From the NCBI RefSeq assembly GCF_014837245.1, contig NZ_JACYFU010000001.1, positions 620,001 to 684,000 of the forward strand: a DNA stretch of 64,000 nt, given 5' to 3'. The first letter of the stretch is position 1. The number at the start of each line of letters is the position of its first letter. The position numbers and the translations under genes are program-made. Shown piece after piece: positions 9,701 to 17,665 of this stretch. The stretch comes from Devosia oryzisoli. GTDB taxonomy: Bacteria > Pseudomonadota > Alphaproteobacteria > Rhizobiales > Devosiaceae. The notes below the pieces were generated by a model. It was given only the letters and a program-made list of their open reading frames with translations, did no database searches and was not told the origin of the DNA.

Positions 9701-9932
9701 CGGAAGCGTCGTCTTCCTCTCGAATGGCGTAAGGAATGCGCGCCAGCAATTGGCGTCCGGAATCCTCGATCTCGAAGCACCCTTGCGTCGCTTCCTCACC
9801 CATGGAGACAGCCGCGTGAGCTGCAAAACTCGCTTCTTCGAGCGCCGTATTGAGCGAGGGCAGGATGATGCCGTCGATGTCGATCTGCAGTTCGCCTTCA
9901 GCATCGCGGTGGTTGAAGAAGTAGCGTTCCAT
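9690..9932 (-). CDS. DUF6894 family protein
   Basis: Small soluble protein of about 80 residues, of the type common and multi-copy in Rhizobiales. It begins MERYFFNHRDAEGEL, the characteristic (M)xRYFFHxxD opening of the family. I chose ATG 9932 because GGAGG lies 7 nt upstream; an in-frame ATG at 9944 is also possible. No function is known. Its 3' end overlaps the hydrolase gene on the other strand by 11 bp. Confidence 0.8.
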   Translation of the reverse strand: MERYFFNHRDAEGELQIDIDGIILPSLNTALEEASFAAHAAVSMGEEATQGCFEIEDSGRQLLARIPYAIREEDDASVTS

Positions 9933-9963
9933 TGTGGCCTCCATAGATGAAGCCGCCAACGTC

Positions 9964-9995
9964 AACGGCGCCCGCGATGTTCCGCGGGCGCCGTT
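9964..9995 (-). terminator. Strong hairpin downstream of rimO
   Basis: A perfect 13-bp GC-rich stem, arms AACGGCGCCCGCG (9964-9976) and CGCGGGCGCCGTT (9983-9995), with a 6-nt loop. It lies 26 bp past the rimO stop. There is no U-run on the minus side, so it may be a weak terminator or a 3'-stabilising hairpin. Confidence 0.55.
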
Positions 9996-10020
9996 CACAT
10001 TTACAGTTTGTTAGGATTTG

Positions 10021-11340
10021 TCAGGCGGGTGTGGCGAACAGGTCGTATTCGTCGTTGTCGGTGACCGTCACCTTTACGATGTCGCCGATCTTGATGCCGT
10101 CGGCGTTGTCGACAATGACCTGACCGTCGATCTCCGGCGCGTCCCATTTGGATCGCGCGATGGCCCGATTCTGCTCGGGGCGGACATCGTCCACGATAAC
10201 GTCGATGGTGCGTCCCACCTTCTTCTGCAGCTGATGGAATGAAACGTTCTGCGCCACTTCCATGAGCTGGGCGAAACGCTCTTCCTTGACCTCGTCAGGC
10301 ACGACGCCGGGAAGGTCGTTAGCCGGCGCGCCGGTCACGGGCTCATATTTGAAGCAGCCGGCCCGATCGATCTCGGCTTCCTCGATGAAGTCGAGCAGCA
10401 TCTCGAAGTCGTCGTCGGTCTCGCCCGGAAAGCCAACGATGAAGTTGGATCGCACCGTCAAATCAGGCACTTGCCGCTTCCAGTCGAGAATCCGATTCAA
10501 CGTCTTCTCCTGATGCGCCGGGCGGCGCATCGCCTTGAGAACCTGCGGCGACGCATGCTGGAAGGGGATATCGAGATAGGGCAGCACTAGGCCGTCGGCC
10601 ATCAGCTCCATCACGGCGTCGACGTGAGGGTAGGGATACACATAGTGCAGGCGAACCCACGCGCCGAGCTGGCCCAGCTCCTTGGCCAGATCATAGAACT
10701 TGGCCTTCACGTCACGCCCGCGATATTTCGACGTGGCATATTTGATATCCAGGCCATAGGCGCTGGTGTCCTGCGAGATGACCAGCAGTTCCTTGACGCC
10801 GGAGCGGATCAGCCCTTCCGCCTCCGAGAGGATGCCGGCGGCCGGACGGGAAGCAAGGTCGCCCCGGATTTGCGGGATGATGCAGAAGGAGCAGCGATTG
10901 TTGCAACCCTCGGAAATCTTGAGATAGGCGTAGTGGCGCGGCGTCAGCTTCATGCCGCTTTCGGGCACGAGGTCGACGAACCGGTTGGGTACCGGCGGAA
11001 GGTGCTCGTGCACTGCCGAGACCACACTCTCGTACTGGTGCGGGCCGGTAATGGCGAGCACGCTGGGGTGCGTCTCGCGGATCAGGTTTTCCTCGACGCC
11101 CAGGCACCCCGTGACGATGACGCGGCCATTTTCATTGAGCGCCTCGCCGATGGCCTCGAGGCTTTCCTGCTTGGCGCTGTCGAGGAAGCCGCAGGTGTTG
11201 ACCAGTACGACATCGGCACCGGCGTAATCGCGGCTGAACGAATAGCCCTGTGCGCGCAGCGTCGTCATGATGCGCTCGCTGTCCACGAGAGCCTTTGGGC
11301 AGCCGAGGCTGACAAGGCCGATTTTTGGCGCCTGGGTCAT
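10021..11340 (-). CDS. rimO: Ribosomal protein S12 methylthiotransferase RimO
   Basis: Radical-SAM enzyme that methylthiolates an Asp of ribosomal protein S12. The protein has 439 residues from ATG 11340 ([22 protein letters not shown], the canonical RimO opening). The N-terminal UPF0004 domain has cluster cysteines C14, C50 and C79. The radical-SAM motif has C146, C150 and C153 in GCNNRCSFC, and a C-terminal TRAM domain covers about the last 65 residues. The frame stays open upstream to 11475, but nothing supports a longer protein. It diverges from doxX. Confidence 0.95.
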   Translation of the reverse strand: MTQAPKIGLVSLGCPKALVDSERIMTTLRAQGYSFSRDYAGADVVLVNTCGFLDSAKQESLEAIGEALNENGRVIVTGCLGVEENLIRETHPSVLAITGPHQYESVVSAVHEHLPPVPNRFVDLVPESGMKLTPRHYAYLKISEGCNNRCSFCIIPQIRGDLASRPAAGILSEAEGLIRSGVKELLVISQDTSAYGLDIKYATSKYRGRDVKAKFYDLAKELGQLGAWVRLHYVYPYPHVDAVMELMADGLVLPYLDIPFQHASPQVLKAMRRPAHQEKTLNRILDWKRQVPDLTVRSNFIVGFPGETDDDFEMLLDFIEEAEIDRAGCFKYEPVTGAPANDLPGVVPDEVKEERFAQLMEVAQNVSFHQLQKKVGRTIDVIVDDVRPEQNRAIARSKWDAPEIDGQVIVDNADGIKIGDIVKVTVTDNDEYDLFATPA

Positions 11341-11583
11341 GCGCGTGCATACGTCCGGAAATTGAATGGATGGCGCGTCATACAGAAATCCGGTCGCTGA
11401 CGCAATGTCACCGGCACGCCATGGCGGTGGAGCAGGGTTGACGGGAGCGCAGGGCGGGATCGAATATAGTCGCAATCCACGAACAGTGTTTCCGTGATTG
11501 TTGCCTTTGCCGGCTCCGATGGAACCGGCTAGGAGCGATCACCCCAACCCCGCGCCACGTGCGCAGCAACCCTTGGAGCTTCC

Positions 11584-11961
11584 ATGTTCGACCGTCTCTC
11601 CGCATACGCGCCGCAGGCCCTCGCCGTGCTGCGCATCGTTGCCGCCCTGCTGTTCCTCCTGCATGGCACGCAGAAGATTTTCGGCTTCCCGCCCTCGGAG
11701 ATGTCGCCGTCGCTGTTCAGCCTGTTCGGTTTGGCGGGCATCATCGAGATTATCGCCGGTCTGATGATCCTTGCCGGTTTCTTCACCCGCCCCGCAGCGT
11801 TCGTTGCTTCGGGCCAGATGGCCGTCGCCTATTGGATGGTGCATGCGCCCGGTAGTCTTTACCCGACGAACAATGGTGGCGACGCCGCCATCCTGTTCTG
11901 CTTCGTGTTTCTCTATATCGTTTTCGCTGGCCCAGGTGCCTGGAGCGTCAACAAGAAATAA
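11584..11961 (+). CDS. DoxX-family membrane protein
   Basis: Integral membrane protein of 125 residues with four predicted helices; DoxX proteins are linked to thiosulfate:quinone oxidoreductase or redox-stress complexes in some bacteria. Typical features are LRIVAALLFLLHGTQKIFG near the start and GLMILAGFFTRPAAFVASGQMAVAYWMVH in the middle. The ATG has GGAG 6 nt upstream. It is monocistronic with its own terminator; the function here is open. Confidence 0.87.
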   Translation: MFDRLSAYAPQALAVLRIVAALLFLLHGTQKIFGFPPSEMSPSLFSLFGLAGIIEIIAGLMILAGFFTRPAAFVASGQMAVAYWMVHAPGSLYPTNNGGDAAILFCFVFLYIVFAGPGAWSVNKK

Positions 11962-11983
11962 CTCACCCCACGGCACAAGCACG

Positions 11984-12010
11984 AAGGCCGCCCACAGGGG
12001 CGGTCTTTTG
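11984..12010 (+). terminator. Rho-independent terminator of doxX
   Basis: A 10-bp stem with one G-T wobble, arms AAGGCCGCCC (11984-11993) and GGGCGGTCTT (11998-12007), loop ACAG, and a short T tail, 22 bp after the doxX stop. Confidence 0.8.
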
Positions 12011-12014
12011 CATT

Positions 12015-12554
12015 TCAGGTGATCGAACTGCCCGGCGGCGTGCGTTTGGCCGTGCGGCGAGGCTTGAAGGTTTCCCCCGGCCTGGTGGCCGGCTCGCGCT
12101 GCGTCCTCTCCTCGGCAGGAGAGGGGCGGTAAGGCGCCGGGTCGGTGGCGGGGGTGATTTCGTATTCGTCCGCCTCGCCATAAGTTCCGTCATCGCCCTG
12201 TTCGGCCAGATCGCGGATCGCGTCACGCACTTCGTCGAGCAGCGAAGCGGAGTAGCGCGAGCGCGGTCCGGGTTCGCCATCGATCTCGTGGGCGCGGAAA
12301 TAGACGAGAAGCGCTTCACACAAAATGCGCAGCCCGACAAAGGCGAGAAGGCCGAAGACCACGATCTCGAGGATGCCCCATAGGCCATCTCCGAAACCGG
12401 TCGAAAAGCGGAAGAAGAAATGGGCGATGGCCCAGAGCAGGATTGCGGCCAGTCCCAGCAAATAGAAGATCGGCACCAGGCGTGGCGACAGGATCGCGTC
12501 GAGCCGGAACAGGGTCTGGCGCGTGAACAGGCGTTTGAGGTCATCCAGGGTCAT
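12015..12554 (-). CDS. DUF4282 domain membrane protein
   Basis: From ATG 12554 (GAGGAG 7 nt upstream) the protein has 179 residues. The DUF4282 region is at about 1-95: MTLDDLKRLFTRQTLFRLDA, then two membrane helices around IFYLLGLAAILLWAIAHFFF and IVVFGLLAFVGLRILCEALL. The C-terminal 80 residues are polar and proline-rich and probably disordered. No function is known. Codons near 12105-12124 contain a CCTCTCC/GGAGAGG palindrome that resembles the intergenic repeat found in the suf cluster, so part of the tail may derive from a repeat insertion. Confidence 0.82.
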   Translation of the reverse strand: MTLDDLKRLFTRQTLFRLDAILSPRLVPIFYLLGLAAILLWAIAHFFFRFSTGFGDGLWGILEIVVFGLLAFVGLRILCEALLVYFRAHEIDGEPGPRSRYSASLLDEVRDAIRDLAEQGDDGTYGEADEYEITPATDPAPYRPSPAEERTQREPATRPGETFKPRRTAKRTPPGSSIT

Positions 12555-12617
12555 GCTCGGCTCCTCGATTCCGGATTGGCGCCCAAAGTGGTCGGCCCGG
12601 CGCCGCAAGGCAAGGGG

Positions 12618-13337
12618 TCAGGCGTTCGATGTCGGGCCAAACATCGCTTCGAACCGCGCCCGCAATACCGAATCAACCTCGGGCATGGACACAAGCAGCC
12701 CCAGATCTTCGAAACTTGTGACGCCCTGATCGAGGATGCCGCACGGCACGATGCCGTCATAGTGGGACAGGTCCGGCGCCACATTGAGCGAGATGCCGTG
12801 GAAGGTCACCCATTTGCGCACGCGCACTCCGATGGCGGCGATCTTGTCCTCGCGGCCAACGCCCTTCTCGGGCCGCCGCACCCACACCCCGACACGGCCT
12901 TCACGCCGCTCGCCCGTGATGTTGTGGGCCTCCAGCGTATCGATCACCCACTGTTCCAGCCCCTGGACAAGACAGCGGATATCGCGGCCGCGCTGGGTCA
13001 GGTCGAGCATGACATAGGCGACCCGCTGTCCGGGTCCGTGGTAGGTGTATTGCCCTCCACGCCCCGCCGGATGCACCGGGAAGCGGGGGTTGAGCAAGTC
13101 GTCGGGACGCGCCGAGGTTCCGGCGGTGTAGAGCGGCGGGTGTTCCAGCAGCCAGACGGCCTCGTTGGCCTCTCCCTCCGCGATGGCGGCGGCCCGCGCT
13201 TCCATGGCGACCAGGGCGTCTTCGTACGGCACAGGCGTATCCGCGACGCGCCATTCGACGTGGCGAGCATCGGCCCGATGCAGTTTCGATCTGATCTGGC
13301 ACGCCTCAGGCGTCGCCGTTAACTGTTCCATAACCAC
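12618..13337 (-). CDS. lipB: Octanoyl-[ACP]:protein N-octanoyltransferase
   Basis: First step of lipoate synthesis: moves octanoate from ACP to lipoyl domains. The protein has 239 residues from GTG 13337 (ATG 13331 is also possible). LipB signatures are [36 protein letters not shown], the thiol nucleophile Cys199 in IVPCGI, and the partner Lys175 in [10 protein letters not shown]. The DUF4282 gene is 63 bp downstream on the same strand. Confidence 0.95.
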   Translation of the reverse strand: MVMEQLTATPEACQIRSKLHRADARHVEWRVADTPVPYEDALVAMEARAAAIAEGEANEAVWLLEHPPLYTAGTSARPDDLLNPRFPVHPAGRGGQYTYHGPGQRVAYVMLDLTQRGRDIRCLVQGLEQWVIDTLEAHNITGERREGRVGVWVRRPEKGVGREDKIAAIGVRVRKWVTFHGISLNVAPDLSHYDGIVPCGILDQGVTSFEDLGLLVSMPEVDSVLRARFEAMFGPTSNA

Positions 13338-13408
13338 GCCTGACCCAGTCTCTGGGTGTTCGAATCCTCCTGCCGCAGGCAGGCCCCTTCCTCTTTCCCA
13401 CCATATCT

Positions 13409-13642
13409 ATGAGCACGCTGGACAATATTGAAGTCGATATCACGGTTGAACTCGGTGCAACCACCATGCCGATCCACCATCTGCTGCGCATGGGGCGCGG
13501 CGCGGTGATCGAATTGGATGCGACCGAGCACGATCCGCTGAAGATTTATGCCAACAGCACGCTGATCGCCAAAGGCGAGGTCAATGTCGAGGAAGGGCAT
13601 CTGCGGGTCTTCGTGACGGAAAAGGTGTTCCGCCTCGGCTGA
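13409..13642 (+). CDS. Stand-alone SpoA-domain protein, FliN-like
   Basis: 77 residues consisting of a single SpoA (surface presentation of antigens) domain, as in the C-terminal half of FliN/YscQ C-ring proteins. The domain match is strong: VDITVELGATTMPIHHLLRMGRGAVIELD, then LIAKGEVNVEEGHLRVFVTEKV. Full FliN proteins carry an additional N-terminal segment and lie among flagellar genes. Here none are nearby, only lipB on the other strand and a tRNA downstream. It may serve as the FliN of a scattered flagellar set or be an orphan. No clear Shine-Dalgarno was seen. Confidence 0.8.
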   Translation: MSTLDNIEVDITVELGATTMPIHHLLRMGRGAVIELDATEHDPLKIYANSTLIAKGEVNVEEGHLRVFVTEKVFRLG

Positions 13643-13786
13643 GGCCGGCTTCTAATTCCGGCTCGTCCACTGCACTCTCCACAGCCTGGCCAGAAATGTC
13701 GATTTAAGCGCTTGAGGTTGAGGCAGACCTTTGCTACATCCCCACTCGCTTCGGCGCCCCGGCGTCGAGGCTTCTACCACTGATGT

Positions 13787-13871
13787 GCGGTCGTGGCGGA
13801 ATTGGTAGACGCGCAGCGTTGAGGTCGCTGTGCCGCGAGGCGTGGAAGTTCGAGTCTTCTCGACCGCACCA
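13787..13871 (+). tRNA. tRNA-Leu (anticodon GAG)
   Basis: Acceptor arms GCGGTCG and CGACCGC pair fully; discriminator A and an encoded CCA end at 13871. The anticodon stem is CAGCG/CGCTG with loop TTGAGGT, giving GAG (reads CUC/CUU). A variable arm of class II length and a T-arm with loop TTCGAGT are present. Confidence 0.95.
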
Positions 13872-13892
13872 GTCACTCCGGTGACAAAACGA

Positions 13893-13929
13893 AAAGGGCC
13901 GTCCCGATGGGGCGGCCCTTTCGTTTTTT
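13893..13929. terminator. Bidirectional terminator between tRNA-Leu and the small lipoprotein gene
   Basis: A 13-bp stem (13893-13905 with 13909-13921) with loop GAT, followed on the plus strand by CG and six T. The A-rich left flank gives a U-rich tail on the minus strand too, so it can serve both convergent genes. Confidence 0.88.
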
Positions 13930-13943
13930 GCTTTGCCGTCGGC

Positions 13944-14108
13944 TCAATTGGCCGGGGCCGCAGGCGTTGCGGGTTCGGTTGCCGGAGCCGTGTTGGCGGG
14001 TGGAGTGGCGCTGGTATCGTTAGCCGGGGGCGGGGGCGCATCACCGCCGCATGCGGCTAGGGCGATGGCAACCAGGGCGGCAGCAGGCATGAGAAGCAGT
14101 TTCGACAT
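13944..14108 (-). CDS. Small Pro/Ala-rich lipoprotein (54 residues)
   Basis: A short gene with clear lipoprotein features: N-terminus MSKLLL, a hydrophobic stretch rich in Ala/Leu/Val, and a lipobox L17-A18-A19-C20 followed by GGDAPPPP. The mature part is about 35 residues, almost only Pro, Ala, Thr and Asn, ending PATPAAPAN. GGAG lies 6 nt before the ATG and the bidirectional terminator starts 15 bp after the stop. Such small lipoproteins are probably tethered to the outer or inner membrane; no specific function is known. Confidence 0.75.
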   Translation of the reverse strand: MSKLLLMPAAALVAIALAACGGDAPPPPANDTSATPPANTAPATEPATPAAPAN

Positions 14109-14211
14109 AGTGTCTCCGTTCGCTTTTCAGTTCACACAGAGGTGATAAACAGCGGCAACGCAGCGAAGTTTCGGCGCTTTCGCGGCGATTGCTTGGCTTT
14201 TTTCGGAGCGC

Positions 14212-14559
14212 TCAGGCCTTTTTCAGCCGCTCCGGCGCCTTGAACATCCACGCATCGTGCAGGCGCAGCGAAAGCTCCTCATCGTTGATGGCCCCCAGAT
14301 TGATCAGGACGACCGGATAATCCCGGTAGTGCTCGGTTTCGAAATAAATCTCTGGCGAAATCTCGATCAGCAGCACCTTCTGCTCATGCGGGCAGTGCAG
14401 CACCAGGGTGTCGGCATCCTTCATCCGCACGAAGGATGCACCTGCGACCTTTAGCGCGGGCGTGCCGTAGCTGGTGTCGCGCTCGACTTCGGCAAGGCCC
14501 CGGGCCTCGGCCAGCCGGCAGATGCGATCAAAGCCCTTTTCCGGTGATGCGCTGGTCAT
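14212..14559 (-). CDS. MmcQ/YjbR-family protein
   Basis: 115 residues from ATG 14559, with AAGGAGG 6 nt upstream; the open frame extends upstream but without a start as good. The sequence follows the YjbR fold pattern: GFDRICRLAEARGLAEVERDTSYGTPALKVAGASFVRM, then VLLIEISPEIYFETEHYRDYPVVLINL, then an LHDAWMFKAP ending. The family has a CyaY-like, DNA-binding-like fold; its biological role is not established. It is divergent from mgtE. Confidence 0.83.
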   Translation of the reverse strand: MTSASPEKGFDRICRLAEARGLAEVERDTSYGTPALKVAGASFVRMKDADTLVLHCPHEQKVLLIEISPEIYFETEHYRDYPVVLINLGAINDEELSLRLHDAWMFKAPERLKKA

Positions 14560-14714
14560 GGTGGCCTCCTTAACGCGATAAGACGGGGAACGTGGGTGCG
14601 GTTCCCACGCGCCGCGTGGCTTTGGCAAATCTGGCGGCCATGACTGGTGCAGGCGCGGCGGATTGGCTACAGCTTGCTTGCCCCCGAAACCGGACGAAAC
14701 GCAAAGGGCTCCCG

Positions 14715-16130
14715 ATGAGCGAAGAGACCGATTGGGCGCCCGACGCCGGGGCCGCGCTGGACAGCGGTGGGTTCCGCGACGATGACGGCCGCATAAACGC
14801 GCTCTGGATGGAGCGCCTGCGGGCCTTCCTGGAGGCGGGCCGCGCAGACGACGTGACCACCGTCGTGGGGCCTCTGCATCACTCCGATACGGGCGATGTG
14901 CTCGAGCAACTCGACCACAACGAGCGGCTCGCCCTGGTCCGTCTCATGGGAGACCGATTCGATTTTTCGGCCCTGACCGAAGTCGATGAGAGCATCCGCC
15001 TCGAAATCATGGAGGAGCTGCCCAACGCGGCGATTGCGCGCGGTGTGGCCGGTCTCGACAACGACGACGCCGTTTCGCTGCTGGAGGATCTCGAGCCCCA
15101 CGACCGGAACGAGGTTCTCTCGGCGCTGCCCACCTTCGAGCGCCTCAGCCTCAAGCGCAGCCTCGACTTTCCCGAGGATTCCGCCGGCCGGCGGATGCAG
15201 ACCGATTTCATCGCCATCCCCCCGTTCTGGACCGTCGGGCACACGATCGACTACATGCGCCGCGAGCGCGACCTGCCCGATGAGTTCTATCAGATTTACG
15301 TGGTCGACGCAGCCTACAAGGTGCTCGGGACGGTACCGCTCGACCGCATCCTGCGCTCGCTGCGCGGCACCCCCATCGAGAGCATCATGAACACCACGCT
15401 GGTGCTCATCGATGCCAACGAGGACCAGGAGGAGGCGGCCCGCCAGTTCGAGCGCTACGACCTCGTGGAAGTGGGGGTGGTGGACGAGAACGGCCGCATG
15501 GTCGGCGTTCTGACGGTGGATGACATGGTGGACGTCATCCAGGAGGAGGCCGACGAAGACTTCCGCCTGCTGGCCGGTGTCGGCGACGAAGACGTGTCCG
15601 ATACCACCGTCGATACCGTGCGCAGCCGCGTGCCGTGGCTCGTGATCAACCTGTTCACCGCGGTGATGACCTCCATGGTGATCGGCCTGTTCAACGCCAC
15701 CATCGAGCAGATGGTCGCGCTAGCGGTGCTGATGCCGATCGTAGCGTCCATGGGCGGCAATGCTGGGGCGCAGACCATGACGGTGACGGTGCGCGCGTTG
15801 GCGATGCGGGAACTGGATGGTGGACGCCTGCGGCGGCTGATCCGTCGCGAAGTGGTGGTGGGCTTCGTCAACGGCATCATTTTCGCTATCCTGATCGGGG
15901 TCGTGACAGCCCTGCGCTATGGCGACGTTCAACTTGGCGCGGTCATTGCCGCCGCCATGATCATCAACATGATCGTCGCGGGCACTGCGGGAATTCTTAT
16001 TCCGCTGACCCTCGACAAGCTGAAGGCCGACCCCGCCATCGCTTCGGCAGTGTTCGTCACGACCGTGACCGACGTGGTTGGATTCTTTGCTTTTTTGGGC
16101 ATCGCCGGCCTCTGGTTCGGGCTTTTCTGA
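14715..16130 (+). CDS. mgtE: Magnesium transporter MgtE
   Basis: Homodimeric Mg2+ channel of the inner membrane. From ATG 14715 (AAGGG 8 nt upstream) it has 471 residues. Domain order: MgtE_N helical superhelix (about 30-140), a CBS pair (about 150-280, with MNTTLVLIDANEDQEEAARQ), then five membrane helices with VALAVLMPIVASMGGNAGAQ, the conserved MGGNAG pore region. The cytosolic domains sense Mg2+ and gate the pore. I see no Mg2+ riboswitch in the 155 bp before it. Confidence 0.93.
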   Translation: MSEETDWAPDAGAALDSGGFRDDDGRINALWMERLRAFLEAGRADDVTTVVGPLHHSDTGDVLEQLDHNERLALVRLMGDRFDFSALTEVDESIRLEIMEELPNAAIARGVAGLDNDDAVSLLEDLEPHDRNEVLSALPTFERLSLKRSLDFPEDSAGRRMQTDFIAIPPFWTVGHTIDYMRRERDLPDEFYQIYVVDAAYKVLGTVPLDRILRSLRGTPIESIMNTTLVLIDANEDQEEAARQFERYDLVEVGVVDENGRMVGVLTVDDMVDVIQEEADEDFRLLAGVGDEDVSDTTVDTVRSRVPWLVINLFTAVMTSMVIGLFNATIEQMVALAVLMPIVASMGGNAGAQTMTVTVRALAMRELDGGRLRRLIRREVVVGFVNGIIFAILIGVVTALRYGDVQLGAVIAAAMIINMIVAGTAGILIPLTLDKLKADPAIASAVFVTTVTDVVGFFAFLGIAGLWFGLF

Positions 16131-16269
16131 GACGATTCTATCCCCCACCGCGGCCTGTGGAGTGTTGCAGATTGGTCGCTTGCATCCCATTTCCAGCACG
16201 GCTAACGATTCATTACCGGCGCCGGGATTGTTCACGGGGCCGGAGTGAACGGCTGACAAGGAGCGATCT

Positions 16270-16371
16270 ATGCGAAGTCAACCGAAGACGAACTTCTGGC
16301 GCGCTGCGTCGTGGACGTTGGTATGCCTGGTCTCGATGGGGTTGGTTTTCTCCGTAGTAGCTGGCGTCTAG
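16270..16371 (+). CDS. Predicted 33-residue single-helix membrane peptide
   Basis: A short ORF with AAGGAG 6 nt before its ATG. The product starts MRSQPKTNFWRAASW and continues as one hydrophobic helix, TLVCLVSMGLVFSVVAGV, to the stop: a positive cytoplasmic end and a single transmembrane segment. A GC-rich hairpin lies 38 bp after the stop. It sits between mgtE and the GST gene. It could be an independent small membrane protein or just chance; the ribosome binding site and composition favour a real gene. Confidence 0.55.
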   Translation: MRSQPKTNFWRAASWTLVCLVSMGLVFSVVAGV

Positions 16372-16408
16372 AAAAGACGCTGGAGTTATTCACTCAGAAG
16401 ATTATGCA

Positions 16409-16437
16409 AAGGGCGTCCCGGCCACTGGGGCGCCCTT
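16409..16437 (+). terminator. Hairpin terminator after the 33-residue peptide gene
   Basis: An 11-bp stem with one T-G wobble, arms AAGGGCGTCCC (16409-16419) and GGGGCGCCCTT (16427-16437), and a 7-nt loop. The trailing T-run is poor, so termination efficiency is uncertain. Confidence 0.65.
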
Positions 16438-16460
16438 AATGTTGATCCGGAAGATGTGCC

Positions 16461-17138
16461 ATGAAGCTATTGATCGGTAACAGGAACTATTCCACTTGGT
16501 CGCTGCGACCCTGGCTGGTGCTGCGCCATTTCGACATCCCCTTCGAGGACGAGGTGCTACAACTCTCGGGTCCGGGGTGGCGGGAAACGATTGCAGCCCG
16601 GTCACCCACCGGCAAAGTCCCGCTGCTGCTGGACGGGGCCCTGGCGGTGCCGGAAACCATCGCCATCATCGAGTATCTGGCGGATTCCTTTCCGGACAAG
16701 GCGATCTGGCCGCGCGGGCGCCGGGAGCGCGCCCTGGCGCGCGCTGCGGCGGCCGAGATGCACGCCGGGTTTTCCGCCCTGCGCACCCATGCACCGATGA
16801 ACCTGCGCGCCTCGCACCCCGGCAAGGTGGACCTCGACGCCGTCCGCAGGGACCTGGCGCGCGTGGAAGCGCTCTGGGGCGAGCATCTGGCGCGCTCGGG
16901 CGGACCATACCTGTTCGGCGAGTTCACCGCTGCCGACGCGATGTTTGCGCCGCTCGCGACGCGGTTGCGGACCTATGAGTTGCCCGTATCGGACACTGCC
17001 GGCGCCTATGTGGAGGCGATCTACGCCTTGCCAGCCTTCCAGGAATGGCTGGCGCTGGCGCTGCAGGAGCCATGGATCGTGGACGACGACGAAATCGACG
17101 TGATCCAGGGTCGGGTGGCCCCCGGAACGCTGGTATGA
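16461..17138 (+). CDS. Glutathione S-transferase family protein
   Basis: 225 residues. The thioredoxin-like N-terminal half starts MKLLIGNRNYSTWSLRPWLVLRHF and includes GKVPLLLDGALAVPETIAIIEYL, the cis-Pro and glutathione gamma-Glu binding segment (PETIAI). The helical C-terminal half contains GEFTAADAMFAPLATRL. It probably conjugates or reduces xenobiotics or peroxides. The stop overlaps the next gene in ATGA, so the two are coupled. Confidence 0.88.
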   Translation: MKLLIGNRNYSTWSLRPWLVLRHFDIPFEDEVLQLSGPGWRETIAARSPTGKVPLLLDGALAVPETIAIIEYLADSFPDKAIWPRGRRERALARAAAAEMHAGFSALRTHAPMNLRASHPGKVDLDAVRRDLARVEALWGEHLARSGGPYLFGEFTAADAMFAPLATRLRTYELPVSDTAGAYVEAIYALPAFQEWLALALQEPWIVDDDEIDVIQGRVAPGTLV

Positions 17139-17563
17139 TTCACATGGTGAAACTTTGCGTCGGCGTTTCCAGCTTCGAAGAGCTGGAAAGCTACCGCGAC
17201 GAACGGGCCCACTGGTGGGGCGCAAACTACGGCGAGGACGTACACGTCCATCGGACACGCATGATGCCGAAGCGGCGTGAAGAGATGGAGGGGCGATCCT
17301 CCATCTACTGGGTCATCGCCGGCTCCATCGTCTGCCGCCAGCAGATCCTGCAGCTGGCGCCCTATACCGATGCCGAGGGCAAGGACTACTGCGACATCAT
17401 CATGTCGCGCGAGTTGACCCGCGTCGTGCCTTACCCCAAGCGCCCGTTCCAGGGCTGGCGCTATCTGCGTCCCGAAGATGCGCCCCCAGACCTTGGAGAC
17501 GCCGGGGCGGCCGGCAATTCGATGGAGATCGCAGCCGAGCTTGCCCGTCTGGGCCTGCTGTAG
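17135..17563 (+). CDS. DUF1489 family protein
   Basis: 142 residues from the ATG in the ATGA overlap with the GST stop. It contains the conserved blocks SFEELESYRDERAHWWGANYGEDV and SSIYWVIAGSIVCRQQILQL, and ends with a PKRPFQGWRYL segment. The family is restricted to alphaproteobacteria and has no assigned function. Coupling to a GST is the only local hint. Confidence 0.85.
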   Translation: MIHMVKLCVGVSSFEELESYRDERAHWWGANYGEDVHVHRTRMMPKRREEMEGRSSIYWVIAGSIVCRQQILQLAPYTDAEGKDYCDIIMSRELTRVVPYPKRPFQGWRYLRPEDAPPDLGDAGAAGNSMEIAAELARLGLL

Positions 17564-17665
17564 CGCCAGCGCCTCACTGCCATCTTTGCATGCCATTAAC
17601 CACAATTTCACTTGTGCGGCCGGGGCGAACACAAGAAAGTCCGCACGACTGATTTGGGGAGTTCG

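Noticed and set aside
11510..11532. Imperfect GCCGGCTCC/GGAACCGGC stem before doxX
   Set aside because: One mismatch, a short loop and no associated promoter; not distinctive enough to call a regulatory element.
13345..13390. tRNA-like T-loop (GTTCGAATCC) and flanking hairpins between lipB and the SpoA gene
   Set aside because: The 3' half resembles a tRNA end, but no complementary acceptor 5' strand, anticodon arm or D-arm can be drawn; the needed 5' half would fall in lipB codons. At most a decayed fragment or chance.
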